Part shown: piece after piece, positions 54,133 through 62,637 of the stretch
Numbering within the stretch: the first letter of the stretch is position 1
How the letters are laid out: each line of letters opens with the position of its first letter
Origin: Fructilactobacillus ixorae
GTDB taxonomy: Bacteria > Bacillota > Bacilli > Lactobacillales > Lactobacillaceae
Reading direction: 5' to 3'
NCBI RefSeq assembly: GCF_024029915.1
Contig: NZ_CP097478.1
Coordinates: forward strand, 124,001-188,000
DNA: 64,000 nucleotides
Translations under genes and position numbers: made by a program
Notes under the pieces: generated by a model
What the model saw: only the letters and a program-made list of their open reading frames with translations
Databases searched by the model: none
Told to the model about the DNA's origin: nothing

Positions 54133-55146
54133 TTATTTTTGACCCGCGTTTTGGTTGTTCTTAGCGCTGGTGTTGTTAACGGGGGAGTTCTTTAAGTCAC
54201 CACGTTTGTCCCGCTTTACCATTTCGGCGATTAACATCCGGTATTGCGACCGGTAATCGTTGTAGGCTTTTTGGGAAGCTTGCATGTTGTGTTCCGTGTC
54301 TTGAATCTGCTTAATTAATTCCCGGTTCGTGTAACCCGCGAGGTGCATTTGCATGTCCAGCGTCGAGTTATAAGCTTTCGAGAGGGAGTTGTAACCAGAT
54401 TTGGTAGCCTTGGTAACTCCGCTTGCCAAGTTCTTAACGGTTGGGTGCCCACTAAGCTCATCGATGTAATCCATCGTAGGCGTACTAATACTCCGGTCCC
54501 AGAAGGAGATTAGGGGACCGGCGAAGAAGGCCACGATGATGGAAGCAAATCCAACTGGTCCGTGGACCAGCACGGCGGCAATCAAGAAACAAATATCTTG
54601 AACCACCCGGGCCGTCTTGTACTTACAATGAAGCCGGGCCGAAGCAATCGGGGCGATTGCATCATATGGGGCCACCCCCAAGTCGGGAGCCATGTATAAC
54701 GAACTTCCGGCAGTAAAGAGCAATAATCCGAGGATTAAGTCGGCGACCAGCACAAGGAAGTTAACGTGGCCGGGGAATAGTTGGTGATAAATCGATGAGA
54801 ACCATTGAATTTCAAATCCAACGAGGACCATGTTCATGATGGTTCCGATTCCAATCTTCTTGCGGTCGAGCAACAGCACGAAGATGAAGATGACGAAGTT
54901 TGCACAGAGTTGGTAAACCCCGAGCGAAGTGTGCAGAATGGTTGCCATCCCGGTATTCACGGCCGTGAAGGGATCAAGTCCGAGGATTGGCGAGGACTTT
55001 AACAGCGCAGCCCCCATTGACAAAATCGCAATCCCGACAAAGGACATTAACGTCCGTAACGAAATGTTAATGACCTTTCCAAAGAAGGAAAAGTTTTGTT
55101 GCGGCGCGGTTGTTGTACCCTCGCTCCCATTATTTTCAGTATTCAT
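54133..55146 (-). CDS. YczE/YitT-like membrane protein with C-terminal extension
   Basis: 337 residues. Residues 20-225 form five or six helices of the YczE type ('GAALLKSSPILGLDPFTAVNTGM', in part; 'LYMAPDLGVAPYDAI'). The last about 110 residues are hydrophilic and helical ('IQDTEHNMQASQKAYNDYRSQ', in part), unusual for this family and possibly a coiled coil in the cytoplasm. In Bacillus YczE affects secreted lipopeptide production; its role here is unknown. Start ATG at 55146, with an AAAGGATT site. Confidence 0.75.
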   Translation of the reverse strand: MNTENNGSEGTTTAPQQNFSFFGKVINISLRTLMSFVGIAILSMGAALLKSSPILGLDPFTAVNTGMATILHTSLGVYQLCANFVIFIFVLLLDRKKIGIGTIMNMVLVGFEIQWFSSIYHQLFPGHVNFLVLVADLILGLLLFTAGSSLYMAPDLGVAPYDAIAPIASARLHCKYKTARVVQDICFLIAAVLVHGPVGFASIIVAFFAGPLISFWDRSISTPTMDYIDELSGHPTVKNLASGVTKATKSGYNSLSKAYNSTLDMQMHLAGYTNRELIKQIQDTEHNMQASQKAYNDYRSQYRMLIAEMVKRDKRGDLKNSPVNNTSAKNNQNAGQK

Positions 55147-55186
55147 AAGTTCAGTTAAATCCTTTCAAAAAATTTTAATTGCACCA

Positions 55187-55195
55187 ATTATACCA
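55187..55195 (-). promoter_or_regulatory. Extended -10 of the YczE-like gene
   Basis: TGGTATAAT on the minus strand, about 40 bases before the start codon; no clear -35. Confidence 0.6.
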
Positions 55196-55279
55196 TAACG
55201 CAAATCAAGTAGTGATGGTCAATTTAATTGTGAAAAAAGACCAATCCGGGCGAACCGTGCGCTCCTTTCCAATTTATAT

Positions 55280-55285
55280 TATAAT
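55280..55285 (+). promoter_or_regulatory. -10 box of the small gene
   Basis: Perfect TATAAT, 57 bases before the small gene's ATG; the -35 region is poor. Confidence 0.5.
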
Positions 55286-55342
55286 CGAGATAACAAAGGG
55301 TAACGGTAACTAACGAGGGTTAGAGAAGGACGGAGGATCCGC

Positions 55343-55513
55343 ATGCGACTAATGAAGTTAACGAAGCAGGATTTTACGGCGTTGGGAAATTGGCATAAGC
55401 GTGAACAGACACTACTAAACGTCCATCGGTTGGTGCGCAAGGGTCGCCCCCGGTCCTTTAATCTGAATGCCCAACAACTGGCTTTGTTTTTGCTAGCTCA
55501 ATTAAAATACTAA
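55343..55513 (+). CDS. 56-residue small basic protein, unknown
   Basis: ATG with GACGGAGG seven bases upstream, 57 codons, then directly a terminator. The product starts 'MRLMKLTKQDFTALGNWHKR', is rich in Lys and Arg in the middle ('HRLVRKGRPRSFNL') and ends in a Leu/Gln/Ala helix. No signal peptide. -10 box, ribosome binding site and terminator together make it a convincing gene despite its size. Family not recognised. Confidence 0.7.
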   Translation: MRLMKLTKQDFTALGNWHKREQTLLNVHRLVRKGRPRSFNLNAQQLALFLLAQLKY

Positions 55514-55514
55514 G

Positions 55515-55544
55515 GACAAAGTCCCGGCTCACTTTGTCTTTTTT
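55515..55544 (+). terminator. Intrinsic terminator of the small gene
   Basis: GACAAAGT (55515-55522) pairs with ACTTTGTC (55531-55538), followed by six T. Confidence 0.85.
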
Positions 55545-55595
55545 GCCGTGGTCTGCTGGGTTCTGATTGTTGTTCTGTTACTGATTATTTAATGT

Positions 55596-55699
55596 GTAAC
55601 TAGAGTAACAAGGGGCGGAAATAACCAGAAGCGCGGGGTTTTAGCGCTCCTTTCTAGTTACGGAATTTAGAGTTAATTGCAACTCGGTTCCGTTTTCTT
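55596..55699 (+). promoter_or_regulatory. Structured region before the fab operon: possible attenuator or operator
   Basis: GTAACTAGA (55596-55604) pairs exactly with TCTAGTTAC (55653-55661) and encloses a hairpin AGCGC/GCGCT (55630-55648). Overlapping its end, ACGGAA (55660-55665) pairs with TTCCGT (55688-55693) with inner GAGTT/AACTC (55670-55685), then TTTTCTT, a terminator-like fold. The two folds share two bases, so they partly compete. Alternatively GAGTTAATTGCAACTC is a palindromic operator over a promoter TTGCAA (55677-55682), 17 bases, GAGAAT (55700-55705). fabZ starts at 55752. Confidence 0.45.
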
Positions 55700-55751
55700 G
55701 AGAATAGGTGGAGTAGCCAACCAACATTTTAGGAATTGAGGAGTAATAACG

Positions 55752-56195
55752 ATGGCAATCATGAATGCAAAAGAAATTATGGAATTAATCCCGAACCGAT
55801 ATCCGATCCTCTTCATTGATCGGGTAGAGGAAATGACGCCCGGAGAGTCGATTGTGGCCACCAAAAACGTCACCATTAACGAAGAATACTTCCAAGGACA
55901 TTTTCCTGGCAATCCGGTAATGCCCGGAGTCCTAATCATTGAGTCAATGGCGCAGGTTGCTTCGATTTTAATCCTGAGTTCGCCCCAGTTTGAACACAAA
56001 ACGGCCTACCTCGGGAGCATTAAGAACGCTAAGTTCCGGCGGATGGTTGAACCGGGTGATGTCTTAACCTTCCACGTTACGATGGATAAGGTCCGTGATC
56101 GGACCGGTTCCGTTTCTTGTGTGGCCTATGTTGGTGACGAAAAGGCTTGTGAAACGAAGTTAACCTTCATCGTCGATCGGCAAGAAAGAGCTTAA
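55752..56195 (+). CDS. fabZ: 3-hydroxyacyl-ACP dehydratase FabZ
   Basis: 147 residues, hotdog fold. 'GHFPGNPVMPGVLIIESMAQ' carries the catalytic His and Glu. It removes water from 3-hydroxyacyl-ACP in each elongation cycle. 'NRYPILFIDRVEEM' is the normal N-terminal motif. GAGGAG lies nine bases upstream. It opens the operon, with fabH one base after the stop; the MarR-type fabT found between these genes in several lactobacilli is absent. Confidence 0.95.
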   Translation: MAIMNAKEIMELIPNRYPILFIDRVEEMTPGESIVATKNVTINEEYFQGHFPGNPVMPGVLIIESMAQVASILILSSPQFEHKTAYLGSIKNAKFRRMVEPGDVLTFHVTMDKVRDRTGSVSCVAYVGDEKACETKLTFIVDRQERA

Positions 56196-56196
56196 C

Positions 56197-57174
56197 ATGG
56201 CAAGTTACGCGATTAAGGCGGCGGCCCGCGCGGTTCCTGACCGGGTTGTTACTAATCAGGAGTTAGCGCAAATTATGGATACTTCTGATGCTTGGATTCG
56301 ACGTCGAACTGGGATTAAGCAACGCCACATTGCGACGCAGGAGACCAATGCCTCGCTGTGTCTGCAGGTTGCTCGCCAACTAGTTCACCAAGCCGAGGTT
56401 GCCGTGGATGAACTGGACTATATCATTGTAGCCACTATGTCCCCTGACTACCTAACCCCGGCAGTGGCGGCCGAAGTGCAGGGAGGATTGGGGGCAACGA
56501 ATGCCGTTGCCTTTGATGTTAATGCTGCCTGCTCGGGGTTTGTGTATGCGACCCAGGTGATGAATTCCCTCTTGGCCAAGCTACCCGGGGGCACGGGAAT
56601 CGTAATTGGGGGGGAACGGCTGAGTAAGTTGGTGGACTGGTCGGATCGGACAACTGCCGTTCTGTTTGGTGACGGAGCAGCGGGAGTGTTGGTTAAAAAC
56701 GATGGGACGCCTTCCCAGGTGCTTGCAACGGACTTACACACGGTTGGAGAGCTGGGCTCAGCTCTGACAGCTGGGCAACTCGCAGCGCAGACTCCCTTTG
56801 GAACCGGCACGCCCGCGACGGATCAGCGCTACTTTGCCATGGATGGTCACGAAGTGTATAACTTTGCCACGCGACAAGCTCCTGCTTCAATTCGGCGGGC
56901 AACAGCGCAGGCAGGGATTGATCTAGATGCCATCAAGTACTTTGTGATGCATCAAGCCAACGCCCGGATTGTGAAACGGGTTGCCGACAAATTGAGGCTA
57001 CCCCAAGACCGGTTTCCCATTAACATTGCTGAGTATGGGAACACGGCGGCGGCTAGTGAACCACTATTATTAGCGGAACTAATTGCACAACACAAGTTAC
57101 GCCGGGGCGATTACATTGCGTTAACCGGTTTTGGTGGCGGACTGACGGTCGGAACTGTTATTATTAGATATTAG
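56197..57174 (+). CDS. fabH: 3-oxoacyl-ACP synthase III
   Basis: 325 residues, thiolase fold. Catalytic Cys in 'VNAACSGFVYA', His in 'VMHQANARI', Asn in 'YGNTAAASEP'. It condenses acetyl-CoA (or a short acyl-CoA) with malonyl-ACP to start chains. 'DAWIRRRTGIKQRH' is the CoA-binding N-terminal motif. The start follows the fabZ stop by one base, with only AAGAAAGAG as a site, so translation is likely coupled. Confidence 0.95.
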   Translation: MASYAIKAAARAVPDRVVTNQELAQIMDTSDAWIRRRTGIKQRHIATQETNASLCLQVARQLVHQAEVAVDELDYIIVATMSPDYLTPAVAAEVQGGLGATNAVAFDVNAACSGFVYATQVMNSLLAKLPGGTGIVIGGERLSKLVDWSDRTTAVLFGDGAAGVLVKNDGTPSQVLATDLHTVGELGSALTAGQLAAQTPFGTGTPATDQRYFAMDGHEVYNFATRQAPASIRRATAQAGIDLDAIKYFVMHQANARIVKRVADKLRLPQDRFPINIAEYGNTAAASEPLLLAELIAQHKLRRGDYIALTGFGGGLTVGTVIIRY

Positions 57175-57203
57175 ATTAAGCTGTATTTAAAAGGAGAAAA
57201 TCA

Positions 57204-57461
57204 ATGAGTGAAACTAGTAAAGAACAAATTTTAGCTAAAATTAAGGAAATTGTTGCGGATCAAACCGATGATGTTAAGGCTGAGGATATCACCTTAGAAA
57301 CTAACTTTAAGGAGGGCCTAGATCTCGATAGTCTCGATGTCTTTGAAATTGTGGATGCCCTCGAAGACGAATATGACATTGAAATTGATGGCGACGAAGG
57401 TCTTGAAACCGTGCAACAACTGGTTGATTACGTTGCCAAACAAGTTAACGACGCTAATTAG
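57204..57461 (+). CDS. acpP: Acyl carrier protein of the fab operon
   Basis: 85 residues with 'LDLDSLDVFEIVDALED', Ser43 being the phosphopantetheine site. It carries the growing acyl chain. It closely resembles the copy at 47282. AAAAGGAG lies before the ATG. The gene is framed by fabH and fabD. Confidence 0.95.
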   Translation: MSETSKEQILAKIKEIVADQTDDVKAEDITLETNFKEGLDLDSLDVFEIVDALEDEYDIEIDGDEGLETVQQLVDYVAKQVNDAN

Positions 57462-57485
57462 GCATTGAATTAGATTGAGGGCTTT

Positions 57486-58409
57486 ATGACGAAGATAGGT
57501 TATTTATTTAGCGGACAAGGAAGTCAGTTCACCAACATGGGTCTGGACCTCTATGCACAAGAACCTGAGTACCGGGCTGCACTTGATCAGGTTTACACTA
57601 CGCTGGGAATTGACTTAACCGATCCAGAACAACTAAATCAACCAAACAACGTTCAGGTAGCAATTTTGGCGATGAGCTATGGAATTAGTCAAATCTTAGC
57701 CGCGGACGGGATCACCCCCCAGGCCATGATGGGTCTCAGCTTAGGGGAATACAGTGCTTTAGTTGCAAGTGGCGCATTTCAGTATTCAGATGCGTTAGCA
57801 TTGGTGAACGATCGTTCCCGCTACATGGAAGAAGCTGGGGCACGCAACCCCGGCGCCATGGCGGCCGTGTTAAAACTAGCCCCAGCTATGGTTACAGATG
57901 TTATTGCCGAGCTACCAGACGTGTACCCAGCCAACTATAATACGGCTAGTCAAACTGTGATTGGAGGGACGATTGCCGGGGTTGAGCAGGCAACTGGTGC
58001 CCTTCAAGCGGTGGGGGCAAAACGGGTGGTACCCCTGCCGGTCTCCGTTGCCTCCCATACGCCGTTGATGCAACCGGCTAGTGAGCAATTACAACAACGC
58101 TTGCTGACGATGGCGGTACATGAGTGGACGGTTCCAGTGATCAGTAATACGACCCAGGCACCGTTTAACTCGGCGAGCTTAAAAGCAACGTTAGCGCAAC
58201 AACTAGTCCGCCCGACGCACTTTCAGGCTGATTTAGAGTATTTACACGCCCACACCGACGTTGATACGTTGATTGAAATTGGGCCAGGTGACACGCTCAC
58301 TCGGTTTGCGAAAAAGACGGTGCCAGCCCTTACGACCTACCATGTCGATAGTTTGGCGACGCTGGCAAAGGTGCGAGCAGAATTAAGCACGACGGAGGTT
58401 AGCAAATGA
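57486..58409 (+). CDS. fabD: Malonyl-CoA:ACP transacylase
   Basis: 307 residues. 'LFSGQGSQFTNMG' at the start, 'MGLSLGEYSALVASG' with catalytic Ser, and His in 'PVSVASHTPLM'. It loads malonyl groups onto the carrier protein. The last four bases overlap fabG (ATGA type). The start has TTGAGGGC as a weak site. Confidence 0.95.
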   Translation: MTKIGYLFSGQGSQFTNMGLDLYAQEPEYRAALDQVYTTLGIDLTDPEQLNQPNNVQVAILAMSYGISQILAADGITPQAMMGLSLGEYSALVASGAFQYSDALALVNDRSRYMEEAGARNPGAMAAVLKLAPAMVTDVIAELPDVYPANYNTASQTVIGGTIAGVEQATGALQAVGAKRVVPLPVSVASHTPLMQPASEQLQQRLLTMAVHEWTVPVISNTTQAPFNSASLKATLAQQLVRPTHFQADLEYLHAHTDVDTLIEIGPGDTLTRFAKKTVPALTTYHVDSLATLAKVRAELSTTEVSK

Positions 58410-59143
58410 CGACACCTAAACAAGTAGCTTTGATTACCGGTGGAACCAAGGGAATTGGGTTAGCGATTGCCAAGGATTTGGCTAACAACGGTCAATACCA
58501 AGTGGTGATTAATTCCCACCGAGAATTAGATGCTGACGCTGTTCGCGCGTTGCAAGCCGAATTTTCTAACGAAGTTGGCATTGTGACCGGTGATGTTGCG
58601 CAGGCAGAGGATGCAGACCGAATGATTCAAACCGTCGTGGCTCAATATGGTTCGTTAGCGGTCTTAGTTAACAACGCGGGGCAAACTCAGGACAAATTAA
58701 TGACGCGGATGACGGAAGCGTCCTTTAAAGATGTCATCAATACGAACCTTGTGGGGACGTTTAACATGTCCAAATTTGCGTTGAAAGTGATGCAAAAGCA
58801 ACGTGCCGGGGTCATCATTAACCTGTCAAGCATTGCTGGACTGCACGGGAACCTAGGTCAAGCTAACTATGCTGCTAGCAAAGCCGGGATTGTTGGTTTG
58901 ACTAAGACCACGGCTCGTGAAGGAGCTTTACGCGGAATTCGGTGCAATGCCGTGGCGCCAGGGATGATCAAGACGGATATGACGGCAAAATTAAGTGATA
59001 AAATCGTAAAACAATTTGAAAATGAAATTCCGCTCAAGCGGTTTGGAGCAGTGCAGGAGATTGCCGAAACGGTTGCTTTTTTGGTTCAAAATGACTACAT
59101 TACGGGGCAAGTAATCACCGTTGATGGTGGACTAACGATGTAG
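58406..59143 (+). CDS. fabG: 3-oxoacyl-ACP reductase
   Basis: 245 residues, short-chain dehydrogenase. 'ALITGGTKGIGLAIAKDL' binds NADPH, 'LVNNAG' follows, 'INLSSIAG' has the catalytic Ser and 'YAASKAG' the Tyr-x3-Lys. 'DGGLTM' is the usual C-terminal end. It reduces 3-oxoacyl-ACP. Start overlaps the fabD stop. Confidence 0.95.
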   Translation: MTTPKQVALITGGTKGIGLAIAKDLANNGQYQVVINSHRELDADAVRALQAEFSNEVGIVTGDVAQAEDADRMIQTVVAQYGSLAVLVNNAGQTQDKLMTRMTEASFKDVINTNLVGTFNMSKFALKVMQKQRAGVIINLSSIAGLHGNLGQANYAASKAGIVGLTKTTAREGALRGIRCNAVAPGMIKTDMTAKLSDKIVKQFENEIPLKRFGAVQEIAETVAFLVQNDYITGQVITVDGGLTM

Positions 59144-59169
59144 TTCTGCATTTTTAAAGGAGGAAGTTT

Positions 59170-60411
59170 GTGAGTAATCGAGTAGTTGTAACAGGAATGG
59201 GGGTTGTTTCTCCCGTTGGAAATACCGCCACGGAATTTGTGGATAACATTTTAGCGTCTAAAAATGGAATTGGACCGATCACGAAGTTTGATGCGAGTGA
59301 AACGGGAATTTCACTGGCCGCTGAAGTTAAGGATTTTGATCCTGGCAACCGGTTGAGTAAAAGAGACTATAAGCGGTTAGATCCATACGCGCAGTATGCC
59401 CTTTATACTGCAAAGGAAGCCATGGATCAAGCTGGATTAGTAGTAAACGAAAGCTACCAACCAGAAGAGCTCGGCGTGATTTACGGAACTGGAATCGGTG
59501 GGATTCAAACCATTGAAGAACAACTCCAAAAGGCTTATCAGAAGGGGCCTCGGCGGGTATCGCCATTATTTGTTCCGAAGGCCATTTCTAACATGGCAGC
59601 TGGAAACGTTTCGATGTACTTTGATGCGCAAAACACCTCAGAAACGGTTGTCACCGCGTGTGCTTCGGGAACGAATGCCGTGGGAGATGCATTTGAACAC
59701 ATTAAAAACGGGAAAGCCCAAATCATGATTGCAGGGGGCACGGAAGCAGCTGTTAGTATGATGGGAATTGCTGGTTTCGCAGCCCTCACGGCGTTATCAA
59801 CAGTTGCTGATCCGGATAAAGCCTCGTTGCCGTTTGATGTTAACCGGAGCGGGTTTGTGCTCGGCGAAGGAGCAGCTTCTCTAGTTTTAGAAGACTACGA
59901 ACATGCCAAACAACGCGGTGCCCACATTCTGGCTGAAGTAGTAGGATATGGGACTACCAGTGATGCATACCATTTGACTGCCCCTGATCCGGATGGTAAG
60001 GGGGCCATCATGGCCATGAAGCAGGCGCTTAACGAAGGTGGGATTACGCCAGAAGAACTGGATTATGTTAATGCTCACGGAACGGCCACGCATGCCAATG
60101 ATGTGGCCGAAGGTTCTGACATTGAAAAGTTATTTAAGGACAACGATCACGTTAAAACGAGTTCGATCAAGGGAATGGTCGGGCACTCGTTGGGAGCCGC
60201 TGGAGGTCTAGAAGCAGCCATCTTAGTGGGTGCCTTGCAACGCGGTCAAATGCCCGTGAACGTGGGACTGTACGAACAAGATCCAGAAATCCACATTGAT
60301 CTAGTCAACGACGATAACAAACAAGCGCCCATTAAAACGGCCATTAGTAATTCGTTTGGTTTTGGGGGGCACAACGCTGTAATTGCAATGAGAAAGTGGG
60401 AAGAAGATTAA
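59170..60411 (+). CDS. fabF: 3-oxoacyl-ACP synthase II
   Basis: 413 residues, elongating condensing enzyme. Catalytic Cys in 'VTACASGTNAVGDAFEHI', His in 'NAHGTATHANDVAE' and 'GMVGHSLGAAG', and 'NSFGFGGHNAV' near the end. Start is GTG with a strong AAGGAGGAAG site. Its TAATG stop shares a base with accB. Confidence 0.95.
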   Translation: MSNRVVVTGMGVVSPVGNTATEFVDNILASKNGIGPITKFDASETGISLAAEVKDFDPGNRLSKRDYKRLDPYAQYALYTAKEAMDQAGLVVNESYQPEELGVIYGTGIGGIQTIEEQLQKAYQKGPRRVSPLFVPKAISNMAAGNVSMYFDAQNTSETVVTACASGTNAVGDAFEHIKNGKAQIMIAGGTEAAVSMMGIAGFAALTALSTVADPDKASLPFDVNRSGFVLGEGAASLVLEDYEHAKQRGAHILAEVVGYGTTSDAYHLTAPDPDGKGAIMAMKQALNEGGITPEELDYVNAHGTATHANDVAEGSDIEKLFKDNDHVKTSSIKGMVGHSLGAAGGLEAAILVGALQRGQMPVNVGLYEQDPEIHIDLVNDDNKQAPIKTAISNSFGFGGHNAVIAMRKWEED

Positions 60412-60839
60412 TGAATGAAGCTGATATTGAACGGTTATTAGCCAAATTTGATCAATCAAGCCTTCAAGAACTGAAAATTGATGGGGACGGGCTGAACGTC
60501 TACTTTAGTAAACAAGCAACTCCGCAGCAGCAAGCGGCACCCACGACGAAAACACCGGCTGCACCGGAACAGGCGTCTAATTCGCAGGCAGCCAATGCTC
60601 CCTACCGATTGAAAGCCCCAATGGTGGGCATCATTTATGTTGCTCCAAGTCCAGATAAACCGGCGTATAAAGCAATTGGTGATCACGTTAAAAAGGGCGA
60701 AACAATCTGTGCCATTGAAGCCATGAAGTTGATTAATGAAGTGAAAAGTCCTGTAACCGGAACGCTTAAGAAGTGCTTATTCACGGATGGTGAAATGGTG
60801 GAATATGACCAACCGCTGTTTGAGATCGAGGAGGATTAA
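60411..60839 (+). CDS. accB: Biotin carboxyl carrier protein of acetyl-CoA carboxylase
   Basis: 142 residues. An N-terminal helical segment, an Ala/Pro/Gln-rich hinge (about 40-65), then the biotinyl domain with 'ICAIEAMKLINEV', Lys of AMKL being the biotin site. It carries CO2 between AccC and AccD/A. ATG 60411 overlaps the fabF stop; an upstream in-frame start at 60396 is less likely. Confidence 0.94.
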   Translation: MNEADIERLLAKFDQSSLQELKIDGDGLNVYFSKQATPQQQAAPTTKTPAAPEQASNSQAANAPYRLKAPMVGIIYVAPSPDKPAYKAIGDHVKKGETICAIEAMKLINEVKSPVTGTLKKCLFTDGEMVEYDQPLFEIEED

Positions 60840-60840
60840 G

Positions 60841-61254
60841 ATGGAATTGAATGTAAATGATTTTATCCCCCAACGCTATCCCTTTGAAATGATTGATAAA
60901 ATCGTGGCGGTGACGCCCGGGGAAAAGGCGGAAGCCCAAAAGAATCTCACGACCAACGAGTGGTACTTCGCAAACGGGAATCAGTTCACCCTTCCGCATC
61001 CAATCATCATTGAATCACTAGCTCAAACTGGCGTCGTGGCCATTTTGGCGATGCCTGAGCATCGTGGCCACAACGTCTTTTTTGGGGGCATTAAACAAGC
61101 CGAATTTTACTCCGAAATGCGGCCGGGCGACGTGTTACAACTTAAGGTATCTCTGACAAAGTTAAAACGGAACGTAGGAGTTGGCCATGGAGTAGTTCTG
61201 CGTGATGGAACAGTGATTGTGGCGGCCGATTTGATGTTTGCTATTGAAGCATAG
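60841..61254 (+). CDS. FabZ-like hotdog protein lacking the catalytic histidine
   Basis: 137 residues in the place of the second fabZ of lactobacillar fab operons. 'PQRYPFEMIDKIVAVTPGE' matches FabZ, and 'HPIIIESLAQTGVVAIL' keeps the Glu. The segment that should read GHFPGxPxMPG is replaced by 'FANGNQFTLPH'; aligning back from the Glu puts Ala at the His position, and both Pro-Gly pairs are gone. It may be a non-catalytic partner of FabZ, or a dehydratase with a different active site. GAGGATTAAG precedes the ATG; gap to accB is one base. Confidence 0.85.
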   Translation: MELNVNDFIPQRYPFEMIDKIVAVTPGEKAEAQKNLTTNEWYFANGNQFTLPHPIIIESLAQTGVVAILAMPEHRGHNVFFGGIKQAEFYSEMRPGDVLQLKVSLTKLKRNVGVGHGVVLRDGTVIVAADLMFAIEA

Positions 61255-61263
61255 GGTGACGAG

Positions 61264-62637
61264 ATGATAAAAAAGGTTTTAATTGCCAACCGGGGTGAGA
61301 TCGCCGTCCAGACGATTCGAGCCCTCCATGAGCTTGATTTACAGGCCGTGGCGGTCTATTCCACCGCGGACCGGGACAGCTTATTTGTCGAACTCGCGGA
61401 CCAAGCGGTTTGCATCGGGAGTGGTCTACCCCAGGATTCTTATTTGAACATGGGCGCCGTCCTCGATGCCGCCGTCCTAACCGGGGCAGATGCCATCTTT
61501 CCTGGGTATGGTTTTTTGGCTGAAAATAGTGAGTTTGCCGAGTTGTGCCAGGATTATGGTATCAAGTTCATCGGACCAAGTGCCCACGTGATTGAGTTGA
61601 TGGGGAACAAGGCGAATGCTAAGGCCACCATGCAACACCTCGGCGTACCGACGATTCCAGGCTCTGATGGCTTCGTGGCTTCCCTGGACCAGGCCCAACA
61701 AGTGGCAGCCCGCATTGGGTACCCGGTGATGCTAAAAGCCGCGGCTGGTGGTGGTGGCAAGGGGATTCGCCAGGTTAATAACCAAGCCGAACTGGCGACC
61801 TCCTTTACCGAAACCAAGCGGGAAAGTCAGCTTTCGTATGGCGATGATCGCTTATACTTAGAAAAAGATTTATCCGATGCCAAACACATCGAAATGCAGG
61901 CGATTGCCGATCAACATGGGCACGTGGTTTATTTCCCCGAACGGGATTGTTCCTTGCAACGCAACCACCAAAAAATCATTGAAGAATCGCCCTGTTTGCA
62001 ACTAAGCGACCAGGAACGGGCAACAATGGGGGCTGTGGTCACGAGGGCTATGAAGGGGATTAATTACGAAAACACGGGGACCTTTGAGTTCCTGATGGAT
62101 CGTGACCACCAGTTTTACTTCATGGAAATGAATACCCGCCTGCAGGTCGAACATACCATTACCGAAGAAGTGGCCGGCGTGGAACTGATTAAAGCGATGA
62201 TTCAGGTCGCTGACGGAGAGAATTTGCCGTTTCAACAGGCTGACTGTGGGGTACATGGCTATGCCCTCGAGTGCCGCATTAATGCCGAGGCCCCAGCCCG
62301 TAATTTTCAACCCTGTGCTGGAAAGATTACGGCGCTCCACTTCCCCGTGGGGACGTACGGAGTGCGCATTGACGCGGGGGTCGAAGCTGGGAGTGTGATT
62401 TCTCCGTTTTACGATTCGATGATTGCTAAAATCATCGTGCACATGCCAACGAAGACCCAAGCGGTACGCAAGCTCATTCGTGTGCTACAAGAATTTCGCA
62501 TTGACGGAGTTGAAACGAACCGTCAGTTTTTACTTGATTTGCTGCACGATCAGCACTTTCAAACGGGGGATTTTAACAACCTCTACATTGAAAATGTCTT
62601 TTTGAAAGATTGGATGAAACAACATGGAGCAAAATAA
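61264..62637 (+). CDS. accC: Biotin carboxylase subunit of acetyl-CoA carboxylase
   Basis: 457 residues, ATP-grasp fold. 'KVLIANRGEIAVQTIRAL' start, 'PGYGFLAENSEFAELC', ATP loop 'KAAAGGGGKGIRQV', 'HIEMQAIADQHG', 'FPERDCSLQRNHQKIIEE' and 'MEMNTRLQVEHTITEE' are all standard. It carboxylates biotin with bicarbonate and ATP. It overlaps accD by 14 bases. Confidence 0.96.
   Translation: MIKKVLIANRGEIAVQTIRALHELDLQAVAVYSTADRDSLFVELADQAVCIGSGLPQDSYLNMGAVLDAAVLTGADAIFPGYGFLAENSEFAELCQDYGIKFIGPSAHVIELMGNKANAKATMQHLGVPTIPGSDGFVASLDQAQQVAARIGYPVMLKAAAGGGGKGIRQVNNQAELATSFTETKRESQLSYGDDRLYLEKDLSDAKHIEMQAIADQHGHVVYFPERDCSLQRNHQKIIEESPCLQLSDQERATMGAVVTRAMKGINYENTGTFEFLMDRDHQFYFMEMNTRLQVEHTITEEVAGVELIKAMIQVADGENLPFQQADCGVHGYALECRINAEAPARNFQPCAGKITALHFPVGTYGVRIDAGVEAGSVISPFYDSMIAKIIVHMPTKTQAVRKLIRVLQEFRIDGVETNRQFLLDLLHDQHFQTGDFNNLYIENVFLKDWMKQHGAK

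Noticed and set aside
62002..62460. 152-codon minus-strand frame inside accC
   Set aside because: Antisense of a well-conserved enzyme; no independent signals.
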